NCBI GenBank assembly: GCA_040902105.1
Contig: JBBDXW010000056.1
Location: forward strand, 1-64,000
Reading direction: 5' to 3'
DNA from: IDS-8 sp040902105
GTDB lineage: Bacteria; Pseudomonadota; Gammaproteobacteria; Steroidobacterales; Woeseiaceae
DNA length: 64,000 nt
This document shows positions 1 to 5,721 of this stretch, in pieces. The translations under genes and the position numbers were made by a program. Under the pieces are notes generated by a model. The model saw only the letters and a list, made by a program, of their open reading frames with translations. It made no database searches and was not told the DNA's origin. Every line of letters starts with the position of its first letter. The stretch's first letter is position 1.

Positions 1-64
1 AATTAACTCCTTCCAGTGTGACAGTGATCTGTCCACTGAAGTGGGTCAAGCCCAGTTCCTTTCG

Positions 65-132
65 TGACGACGCGGTGAACCCTCCGCACCTCCGCGGAGG
101 GATGTCTTGAATGAGAAGCATTCGCAAATACG
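65..132. repeat. Direct repeat copy 1 with GC hairpin
   Basis: This 68-bp stretch recurs in the same orientation at 2881-2948 with roughly 60 identical positions. Both copies carry a short hairpin made of CCTCCGC and GCGGAGG, followed by TTCTTGAA- or TCTTGAA-like and GCATTCGCAA sequence. The two copies bracket the AbiE module and the relic at 2.2 kb. No gene is evident in the repeat. It could be an integration scar or a dispersed repeat unit. Confidence 0.7.
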
Positions 133-187
133 TAGGCTTTGCCCTTGATCGCTGCCGAGCAAGGGTGCATTGGTTTATGACTTTTGC

Positions 188-214
188 AATTTGTACAGCC
201 ACACTGTGCGAATT
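188..214. promoter_or_regulatory. Upstream inverted repeat, probable AbiEi operator 1
   Basis: Arms AATTTGTACAG and CTGTGCGAATT match as an inverted repeat at 9 of 11 positions around a 5-nt spacer. A closely related palindrome lies 67 bp downstream, centre to centre. AbiEi antitoxins of the streptococcal type repress their own promoter through two inverted repeats, so this pair fits an autoregulatory operator. The binding role is inferred. Confidence 0.6.
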
Positions 215-255
215 GGCTAAATATTAAACCTTCCCTTCGGTTTAAGAATCGGCTA

Positions 256-280
256 TTTTGCACAGCATGGCTGTACAAAA
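256..280. promoter_or_regulatory. Inverted repeat overlapping the abiEi start codon, probable operator 2
   Basis: TTTTGCACAGC and GCTGTACAAAA form arms that match at 10 of 11 positions, with the ATG of the antitoxin gene (267-269) exactly at the centre. A protein bound here would cover the translation start as well as the DNA downstream of the promoter. The half-site TGTACAG/TGCACAG is shared with the inverted repeat at 188-214. Confidence 0.65.
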
Positions 281-1106
281 CGCGAATAAGCTAAACCGGC
301 TGGAGCGCGAGCTGCCGGAAGGTCTCATCGTGGGCGCGTCCTGGCTGGAAGAGCGCGGCTACTCCCGGTCCCTACGCAGTCAGTATGTCGCGGCCGGCTG
401 GCTCGAGCAGCCGGCGCGCGGCGTGTTCAGGCGGGCTCGCGGATCCCTGCAATGGGAGGAGGTCGCAATCTCCCTCCAGACTCTGCTGCGCCTTCCCGTA
501 TCCGTCGGCGGCCGCACGGCACTGGAGCTGCAGGGCTACGCTCATTACCTCTCTTATTCTCAACCGGCGGTCCATCTTTACAGCGATGCGAAGCTACCCG
601 GCTGGCTGGACAAACTCCCGGTAGAACCGAAATTCATACGTCACAACCGCACCCGATTCCTGCCAGCATTCCCCTCTACATACGAAACGCTTCATCCGAC
701 CCGGGGCAAGGACAGTGAGATGGACGCCGCATTGCCCGGCGAGCTCCGCGCCCTCCGCTGGGGGCAGTGGAGCTGGCCGCTGCTCGTCTCGACGCCTGAG
801 CGAGCCATTCTGGAATTGTTGGATGAGTTGCCGGGCCAGGAGACCTTCCACCATGCCGATGTTCTGATGGAGGGATTGGCGAATCTGAGTCCGCGCCGTC
901 TGCAATCCCTTCTCGAGCAGGCACGCAGTGTGAAGGTGAAGCGGCTCTTTTTCTTCTTTGCGGATCGGCACCGGCACGCCTGGCTGAACCGGCTCGACCG
1001 TGGCGCCATCGACCTTGGCAAGGGCAAGCGCATGCTCGTGAAAGGGGGCAAGCTCGATCGGAAGTATCAGATAACGGTGCCAGAGGACATGCATGCCGTT
1101 CAGTGA
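267..1106 (+). CDS. abiEi: AbiEi-family antitoxin (type IV toxin-antitoxin)
   Basis: The 279-residue product has the layout of AbiEi antitoxins: an N-terminal winged-helix region (about residues 1-80, including the segment around SLRSQYVAAGWLEQ) and a larger C-terminal domain. Family members bind DNA to repress their operon and neutralise the AbiEii nucleotidyltransferase without forming a stable complex. I chose the ATG at 267 over a TTG 9 nt upstream; neither has a good ribosome binding site. The gene overlaps the toxin gene by 14 bp, so the two are surely co-expressed. Two inverted repeats at 188-280 probably mediate autorepression. Confidence 0.85.
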   Translation: MAVQNANKLNRLERELPEGLIVGASWLEERGYSRSLRSQYVAAGWLEQPARGVFRRARGSLQWEEVAISLQTLLRLPVSVGGRTALELQGYAHYLSYSQPAVHLYSDAKLPGWLDKLPVEPKFIRHNRTRFLPAFPSTYETLHPTRGKDSEMDAALPGELRALRWGQWSWPLLVSTPERAILELLDELPGQETFHHADVLMEGLANLSPRRLQSLLEQARSVKVKRLFFFFADRHRHAWLNRLDRGAIDLGKGKRMLVKGGKLDRKYQITVPEDMHAVQ

Positions 1107-2028
1107 CGTCTATCGCAGGCAGGTCAGTCTTCTGGTGCGGACGATACCGCACGTGGCCGAAGAGAACTGCTTCGCCCTGAAAGGCGGGACAGCCATCAAC
1201 CTGTTTTACCGGGACATGCAGCGCCTCTCGGTCGATATTGACCTTACATACTTGCCCATTGCCGACCGTAAGGAATCACTGGCTGACATAGAGGCTGCGC
1301 TAAAGCGTATCGGCAGCAGGATTAAGAAGGCCGACAAACGCATCACCGTCAATGAATCTGCTCCGGGAACGCAGGACACAATCAACAAGCTCGTCGTCCG
1401 CACACCCGATCGGGTCCAGATCAAGATCGAAGTGACACCGGTCCTTCGGGGCTGTGTCTACGATCCGAAGATCATGTCCGTTTCAGCGAGGACCGAGGAT
1501 GCGTTCGGCTTTGCGGAAACGAACGTGCTTTCCTTCCCTGATCTCTTTGCCGGAAAGATCGTGGCGGCATTGGATCGGCAACATCCGCGCGACTTATTCG
1601 ATGTGCACCAGCTTCTCGAAAACGAGGGTGTCAGCGCAGAGCTGCGCACGGCGTTGATCGTCTACCTCATCAGCCATGATCGGTCTCCGCACAGTCTGTT
1701 GTCGGCAACCCGCAGGGATTTAGCGCACGACTACGAGCAGAACTTCCGCGGGATGGCCGAAACGGACGTCGCTATCGAGGTCCTGCAGAATACTCATACG
1801 GCTACTGCGCGGAACGTCTTGCGGGAGATGCCGGAGGACCATCAACGGTTTCTTGTTTCGTTTTACCGGCGCGAACCGGACTGGAGTTTACTGGGAGTGG
1901 ACGGCGCCCAAGATCTGCCGGCGGTCAAATGGCGAGAAGCCAACTTGGACAAGGCGGGAGAGGAAACACGCAATAGCATCGCAGATGCGCTGGAGTCACT
2001 CTTCGCGACTCCCACGAGTTCGGGCTGA
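1093..2028 (+). CDS. abiEii: AbiEii-family nucleotidyltransferase toxin
   Basis: This 311-residue protein shows the DNA polymerase beta-like nucleotidyltransferase core: K30-G-G-T33, then S46-V-D48-I-D50 as the metal-binding aspartates. Further along it has the AbiEii signature KIVAAL followed by RHPRDLFD-like residues near 160-175. AbiEii toxins are GTP-binding nucleotidyltransferases that stop growth and give abortive phage defence. The start has a GAGGA motif 7-8 nt upstream, inside the end of the antitoxin gene. The reading frame is intact and of normal family length, so this is probably a working type IV pair. Confidence 0.88.
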   Translation: MPFSDVYRRQVSLLVRTIPHVAEENCFALKGGTAINLFYRDMQRLSVDIDLTYLPIADRKESLADIEAALKRIGSRIKKADKRITVNESAPGTQDTINKLVVRTPDRVQIKIEVTPVLRGCVYDPKIMSVSARTEDAFGFAETNVLSFPDLFAGKIVAALDRQHPRDLFDVHQLLENEGVSAELRTALIVYLISHDRSPHSLLSATRRDLAHDYEQNFRGMAETDVAIEVLQNTHTATARNVLREMPEDHQRFLVSFYRREPDWSLLGVDGAQDLPAVKWREANLDKAGEETRNSIADALESLFATPTSSG

Positions 2029-2159
2029 GGCGAACGTGCCAAGGACGCACCGTGGAATCGCAAAAGTTGTGCTTGCGGCGAGCGGCCGGTATCGACGCGA
2101 CAAGTCCAGATTCGCGACATGCACGAAGGCTTCCAGCCAAGCCACCCGGAGTGCAAAGC

Positions 2160-2184
2160 AGTTGTTGCAGAAAATGCAATAACT
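2160..2184. other. Hairpin in the gap after abiEii
   Basis: AGTTGTTGCA and TGCAATAACT form a near-perfect inverted repeat around GAAAA. A similar element with arms CTGTTGCA/TGCAACAG occurs at 4083-4103. Neither has a clear T-tract. The rest of the 2029-2340 gap holds only the antitoxin stub and the orphan operator. Confidence 0.4.
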
Positions 2185-2194
2185 GCATCTGAGC

Positions 2195-2236
2195 TTTGCC
2201 CACCCGTTCCCTCATGCTGCCGAACGGCTGGCCCAA
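2195..2236 (-). pseudogene. Remnant of a winged-helix antitoxin gene (5' end only)
   Basis: Reading leftwards from the ATG at 2236, the first codons give QPFGSMRERV, which matches LFGSTNKERV at the start of the intact gene at 9321-9650. The DNA is clearly alike (TTCGGCAGCA followed by GGAACGGGTG) apart from a 3-nt deletion, and similarity is lost after about 14 codons. It sits 9 bp below an operator-like palindrome (2246-2279) that also precedes the intact gene. This is the stub of a deleted module. Confidence 0.55.
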
Positions 2237-2245
2237 AGTAGTAGG

Positions 2246-2279
2246 CCTATGATGTATATCAATCGATATACGTTATAGG
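2246..2279. promoter_or_regulatory. Operator-like palindrome (15-4-15) of a decayed module
   Basis: The arms CCTATGATGTATATC and GATATACGTTATAGG match at 12 of 15 positions around a 4-nt spacer. A palindrome of the same layout and similar sequence lies at 9657-9690, directly upstream of a winged-helix gene. Here the regulated gene survives only as a stub (2195-2236), so this is an orphaned operator. Confidence 0.6.
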
Positions 2280-2340
2280 TCATACGTACATCCGGGCCAG
2301 GCATTTTCCTGTTCTGTAAAAGGGCGGCGAGACCAGGACA

Positions 2341-2799
2341 ATGATCACCGCCAATACCGCCATACCGCGACTTACGACGCAGCCAGCCACCCGACAACTT
2401 TCCCCGCCATGGCCGTCCGACCGGCCGACGCTCTCAAGTAACCGCCCCTGTTCCCTGACCGACACCGGCCGCCCGGCATCGCCGCACTTCGCTTACGTCC
2501 CGGGCCTGCAGATCCGGGAAGAGGGCGAGCACTACCTCCCCGATCTGCCCCGACGGGCTGACGAAAAGGAGTACCAGGCCGACCCTGGGCTGTCCGATGC
2601 CGCCCGGGCGCACGCCGGGAACGTCCGCCGGGCACTTGCGCTGCTCGATGACGCCATCAACCTGGTGGGGGTGCTGCTGGCCGCGGTCGAGCAGGACGCC
2701 GACGCCCGCGGCGCGCAGGCCAGGACCGTGCTGGAGATGGCGGTCGAGCGTATTCATGAGGCGCACAGGTGCGTCGGGGATTTCGAGGAAGTGATCTGA
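2341..2799 (+). CDS. Hypothetical protein, helical C-terminal half
   Basis: An open frame of 152 codons begins with ATG after AGGACA. Its first third overlaps DNA that recurs at 8.98-9.02 kb and 9.74-9.77 kb, so the N-terminal part may not be coding. The last 80 residues look more protein-like: Ala/Leu-rich helices such as RALALLDDAINLVGVLLAAV, followed by EMAVERIHEAHRC. I do not recognise the family. A hairpin with a T-rich tail lies downstream at 3005-3040. Confidence 0.4.
   Translation: MITANTAIPRLTTQPATRQLSPPWPSDRPTLSSNRPCSLTDTGRPASPHFAYVPGLQIREEGEHYLPDLPRRADEKEYQADPGLSDAARAHAGNVRRALALLDDAINLVGVLLAAVEQDADARGAQARTVLEMAVERIHEAHRCVGDFEEVI
2432..2468. repeat. Dispersed repeat, copy at 2.4 kb
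   Basis: The sequence CTCTCAAGT, a few bases of CCGCC, then CTGTTCCCTGACCGACACC recurs at 8981-9018 with one small length difference. Just upstream, GGCCGTCCGACCGGCCG (2411-2427) recurs at 9736-9752. Together these show that pieces of the left accessory region share ancestry. Confidence 0.65.
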
Positions 2800-2830
2800 G
2801 CCGCCGGGCGAGTTGACGCGTTGGGTGACG

Positions 2831-2869
2831 GGAATGGCCGTCGCGGCTCGTGGGAGCGTGTCGCGGCGG
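2831..2869. repeat. Dispersed repeat, copy at 2.8 kb
   Basis: GGAATGGCCGTCGCGGCTCG, followed by TGGGAGCGTGTCGCGGCGG, recurs at 9773-9811 with three or four substitutions. It lies in the noncoding gap 2800-3138 next to the second copy of the 68-bp direct repeat. No function can be read from it. Confidence 0.65.
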
Positions 2870-2880
2870 ACTTCGATTGG

Positions 2881-2948
2881 TGACGACGCGACGAACCCTC
2901 CGCACCTCAGCGGAGGGATTTCTTGAAGGATAAGCATTCGCAAGTAGA
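2881..2948. repeat. Direct repeat copy 2 with GC hairpin
   Basis: This is the partner of the 68-bp repeat at 65-132, in the same orientation, with the same central CCTCCGC/GCGGAGG hairpin and the same flanking GCATTCGCAA. The two copies are about 2.8 kb apart and enclose the AbiE pair, the antitoxin stub and the gene at 2341-2799. Confidence 0.7.
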
Positions 2949-3004
2949 TGGCGACTTCTCCGGCCGCTGCGGAACATCTAAAGATTGCTTAGCAGTTCGC
3001 AAGA

Positions 3005-3040
3005 CGCCGTCGTGGTCGGGAGGCCGCGACGGCGCTTTTC
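3005..3040 (+). terminator. Rho-independent terminator-like hairpin
   Basis: An 11-bp stem, CGCCGTCGTGG against CCGCGACGGCG (one G-U pair), closes an 8-nt loop and is followed by CTTTTCTGTTTC. It lies in the 339-bp gap between 2799 and 3139. It would end transcription coming from the left before the DUF3800 gene. Confidence 0.65.
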
Positions 3041-3138
3041 TGTTTCTGGACGAAACGCAAAGTTTTGCCTCTGGCTACGAGACGGCAGTCAGACAAAATC
3101 TTTGATCACAGTCGGCATACCTGCACCGGGAAGTTGTC

Positions 3139-3900
3139 ATGTACTTGCTCTACGTCGATGAAAGCGGCGATGTCGGCATAGACGGCAGTCCGGGCCGGTA
3201 CTTCGCCTTGAGCGGGTTTGTTGTGCATGAACTCAGGTGGCACGATACGCTGGAAGCCATCCTCGACTTCCGAAGACTCCTTCGCGACACGTACGGCATG
3301 AAGCTTCGCGAGGAGCTTCATGCCGGGAATATGTTGCACAAACCTGACGAACTGGCCCGAATTCCCAAGTCGATTCGACTCAGGATACTTCGAGAGGCAT
3401 TGGACTTTCAAAGCGCGCTCGCCGACGTGAGCATTGTCAACATCGTCGTCGACAAGCTGGGGAAGCCTTTGGACTTCGACGTCTTCGACGTCGCGTGGGT
3501 CACGCTGATTCAGCGGTTCCACAACACGATCTCGTACAAAAATTTTCCGGGACCGCAAAATCCGGATGACAGAGGGCTGCTCGTCGTAGATCAAACCGAG
3601 GAGAGGAAACTACGGGGCATATCCCGGCGCATGCGCCGATACAATCCAGTGCCCAGCATGTTCGGACCCGGCGCGCGGCCGATTCCGATTACCACGCTGG
3701 TCGAGGACGCCGTGCACAGGAACTCCCTTCATTCGTACTTCATTCAGCTGGCGGACGTGAACGCCTATTTCCTGTATCAAAGATTCCAGCCGTGCGGCTA
3801 TGTGAAGAGAAAGGGCGGGAGGAACTATTTCAATCGTCTTCGCCCGGTCCTGTGCACAGTTGCCAGTCGGTCGGACGCAGACGGAATTGTGAGGCGGTAA
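3139..3900 (+). CDS. DUF3800 protein (RNase H-like fold)
   Basis: The 253-residue product begins with YLLYVDESGD, the hallmark of DUF3800, and keeps a central LLVVDQTEE segment and a late YFIQLADVNAY motif. These supply the acidic and polar residues of the predicted RNase H-like active site. DUF3800 proteins are common in phage, plasmid and defence regions, but their substrate is not established. The ATG follows CCGGGAAG at proper spacing. A 7-bp GC hairpin (3907-3924, no T-tract) follows the stop. Its position among TA modules fits an accessory or defence gene. Confidence 0.8.
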   Translation: MYLLYVDESGDVGIDGSPGRYFALSGFVVHELRWHDTLEAILDFRRLLRDTYGMKLREELHAGNMLHKPDELARIPKSIRLRILREALDFQSALADVSIVNIVVDKLGKPLDFDVFDVAWVTLIQRFHNTISYKNFPGPQNPDDRGLLVVDQTEERKLRGISRRMRRYNPVPSMFGPGARPIPITTLVEDAVHRNSLHSYFIQLADVNAYFLYQRFQPCGYVKRKGGRNYFNRLRPVLCTVASRSDADGIVRR

Positions 3901-4210
3901 AAGAAAGGGCCTGTTTCCAGGCCCGGTGGATCCTACTGTCGGGTCTAGCCCGAGGTCAGATCCAGTGCAGAGTATAGCAGGAGGCTTCCCTGGCCAGAAA
4001 GCATGAACGCGTCGGACTGCAGGCAACGCCGCAACAACCCGCGCTTCGGCATCGAATTTATTCTCGATCTTGATGGGCAACTGTTGCAAAAAATGCAACA
4101 GCTCGATCGGGCGGCATCTTGAGGCGACATCAACGGCTGATTCTCCGACCCCGTGCCATTGGTCGCAGGAACCAGCTGTTTCCACGCGGCCCTCATCAGG
4201 GTATATTCGC
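3901..4210. other. Noncoding gap with two hairpins
   Basis: No gene is supported here. The stretch holds a GGGCCTG/CAGGCCC hairpin at 3907-3924 directly after the DUF3800 gene and a CTGTTGCA/TGCAACAG hairpin at about 4083-4103, which resembles the one at 2160-2184. An open frame runs through 4070-4243 into the next gene, but its codons look unlike protein and a better start lies at 4244. Confidence 0.5.
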
Positions 4211-4229
4211 TATTCGCGAATCGCGAATA
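4211..4229. promoter_or_regulatory. Perfect 19-bp palindrome, probable operator
   Basis: TATTCGCGA-A-TCGCGAATA is a perfect palindrome with 9-bp arms, preceded by another half site (TATTCGC). It ends 14 bp before the ATG of the winged-helix gene at 4244, which encodes the likely binding protein. Related ATTCGC half sites occur at 12314-12337 without an intact gene. Confidence 0.65.
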
Positions 4230-4243
4230 CCGAATGTGCCACC

Positions 4244-4759
4244 ATGCTGAAACCGCAAGACATTGTAATTATTGGCAAAATCCTGTCAAAGGGCGACGAC
4301 AACCGTGCGCAGAGCCACATTGCCGCAGAACTTCAAATGAGTCCGTCCGAGGTCAACTCGGGTATGAAGCGAGCCGTGAAGTCAGGCCTGCTACGCCAGG
4401 AAGGTTCCCGGTACGAGCCGGTGAAAGCCGCCATCAGCGAATTTCTGCTGCACGGACTGAAGTACGCCTTCCCGGCGGAACGGGGCCAACCGACGCGGGG
4501 TCTTGCGACGAGCTACGCAGCCGCGCCCTTGAACGAGCACATCGCCATGGGCAGCGATTTGCCTCCGGTCTGGCCGCATCCCCAGGGAGATACGCGAGGG
4601 TATGAGTTGAAACCCCTGTACCGCTCCGTGCCCGCCGCCGCAAAGGCAGATCCGATGCTCTACCAGTTTCTCGCTGTCGCGGATGCCTTACGCGATGGCG
4701 CCGTCAGAGACAGGAAGATCGCGAAGCAGGCGTTGAAGGTCCTGTTGCAGAGGCGATGA
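4244..4759 (+). CDS. Winged-helix/MarR-like antitoxin partner of a nucleotidyltransferase
   Basis: This 171-residue protein has an N-terminal winged helix (about residues 5-65, with SHIAAELQMSPSEVNSGMKR as the likely helix-turn-helix) and a C-terminal part of unknown role. I chose the ATG at 4244 because a perfect palindrome lies just upstream and the extra N-terminal codons of the longer frame look noncoding. It overlaps the following nucleotidyltransferase gene by ATGA. Such pairs behave as AbiEi/AbiEii-type or MNT/HEPN-like TA modules; the exact class is uncertain. Confidence 0.7.
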   Translation: MLKPQDIVIIGKILSKGDDNRAQSHIAAELQMSPSEVNSGMKRAVKSGLLRQEGSRYEPVKAAISEFLLHGLKYAFPAERGQPTRGLATSYAAAPLNEHIAMGSDLPPVWPHPQGDTRGYELKPLYRSVPAAAKADPMLYQFLAVADALRDGAVRDRKIAKQALKVLLQRR

Positions 4760-5376
4760 CTACTCGCGCCCGCGGGAACCTCGATCAGCTTACTGCCGTT
4801 TGCACGTTGCTCGAACCGCTGCTCGACAGGTTCGTACTCGTGGGCGGTTGCGCAACTGGCCTGCTCATCACCGACCCTGGCGCTGCCGATGTTCGAGCGA
4901 CCCTGGATGTCGACTTGATCGTCGATGTCCTTTCCAAGGGCGACTATGCAAAACTCGAAGGGGAGATGAGGAAACTCGGATTCCAGCCGTCCATGTCCGA
5001 TGATGTCATCTGCCGCTGGCAGCACGGAAAATATTTGGTCGACGTCATGCCAACCGATGAGACCGTACTGGGCTTTTCGAATCCTTGGTACAAGCCGGCG
5101 ATTGCCAATGCCATGGTCGCATCGATTTCGGGCCGTTTGAGCGTTCGACACGTGTCCGCGCCTTACTTCGTGGCTACGAAAATGGTGGCATTTGAAGGAC
5201 GCGGCGGCGGGGATTACGGTGCCAGCCACGACCTTGACGATTTGATCGCAGTCATCGACGGCCGCGAGGAGCTAAGAGACGAGATCGAGTCCTGTGATGC
5301 GGATCTGATCAAGTACATCGCGGGGACGGTAAGGAAGTACTACGACGATGACGATTTCCAGGATACGTTGGCCTGA
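4756..5376 (+). CDS. Nucleotidyltransferase, toxin of a TA-like pair
   Basis: The 206-residue product has the nucleotidyltransferase pattern LVGGCATGLLI (about residues 27-37), then RATLDVDLIVD (about 49-59) with the paired metal aspartates. A KMVAFEGRGGGDYGASHDLDD segment near 140-160 resembles the late AbiEii-type motif. It is translationally coupled by ATGA to the winged-helix gene before it. Together they form a self-contained operon with its own palindromic operator. The substrate cannot be told from sequence. Confidence 0.75.
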   Translation: MTTRARGNLDQLTAVCTLLEPLLDRFVLVGGCATGLLITDPGAADVRATLDVDLIVDVLSKGDYAKLEGEMRKLGFQPSMSDDVICRWQHGKYLVDVMPTDETVLGFSNPWYKPAIANAMVASISGRLSVRHVSAPYFVATKMVAFEGRGGGDYGASHDLDDLIAVIDGREELRDEIESCDADLIKYIAGTVRKYYDDDDFQDTLA

Positions 5377-5478
5377 CATTTGCCGCCGGACGAAGCGGGA
5401 CAGGCCCGTCTTCCGATCCTGCGGGAGCGGCTTGACTCTATCGGGAACTTGGCGCCAGGTCCCAGATGAGCGGGTCAG

Positions 5479-5721
5479 GTGCCATTCTCGCAGGGCCTGC
5501 TCGAGATGGTACGCGGGCAAGACAAGACACAAGCCGTCAGCGGTGTGGGCGACGAAGCGTACTTTCACAACAATTCGGATCGGTACGCAGAGCTGTACGT
5601 CAACGTCGGCGAGCGCGTACTAACGCTGCAGGCGAGCGGTGAGGTCACGATCGAATCGTTTAAGCCCAATGTCCTGGATCTGGCGAAGGCGATCGTCGCC
5701 TCCCGATCAGTCGGCCGCTGA
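5479..5721 (+). pseudogene. C-terminal remnant of a DUF3558-like lipoprotein
   Basis: The 80-codon frame contains QAVSGVGDEAYFH and a following beta-rich tail. This resembles the C-terminal half of the lipoprotein at 36567-37109 (QSVSGVGDDAFWIGD). There is no signal peptide, lipobox or usual N-terminal half, and the apparent GTG start follows unrelated DNA. It overlaps the end of the convergent TPR gene by 15 bp. I read it as a 5'-truncated gene. Confidence 0.5.

Noticed and set aside
3..278. Minus-strand frame at the left edge
   Set aside because: It reads through the 68-bp repeat and the AbiEi operators. The similar peptide near 2.9 kb simply reflects the repeat.
3907..3924. GC hairpin after the DUF3800 gene as a terminator
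   Set aside because: The 7-bp stem is perfect but no T-tract follows on either strand.
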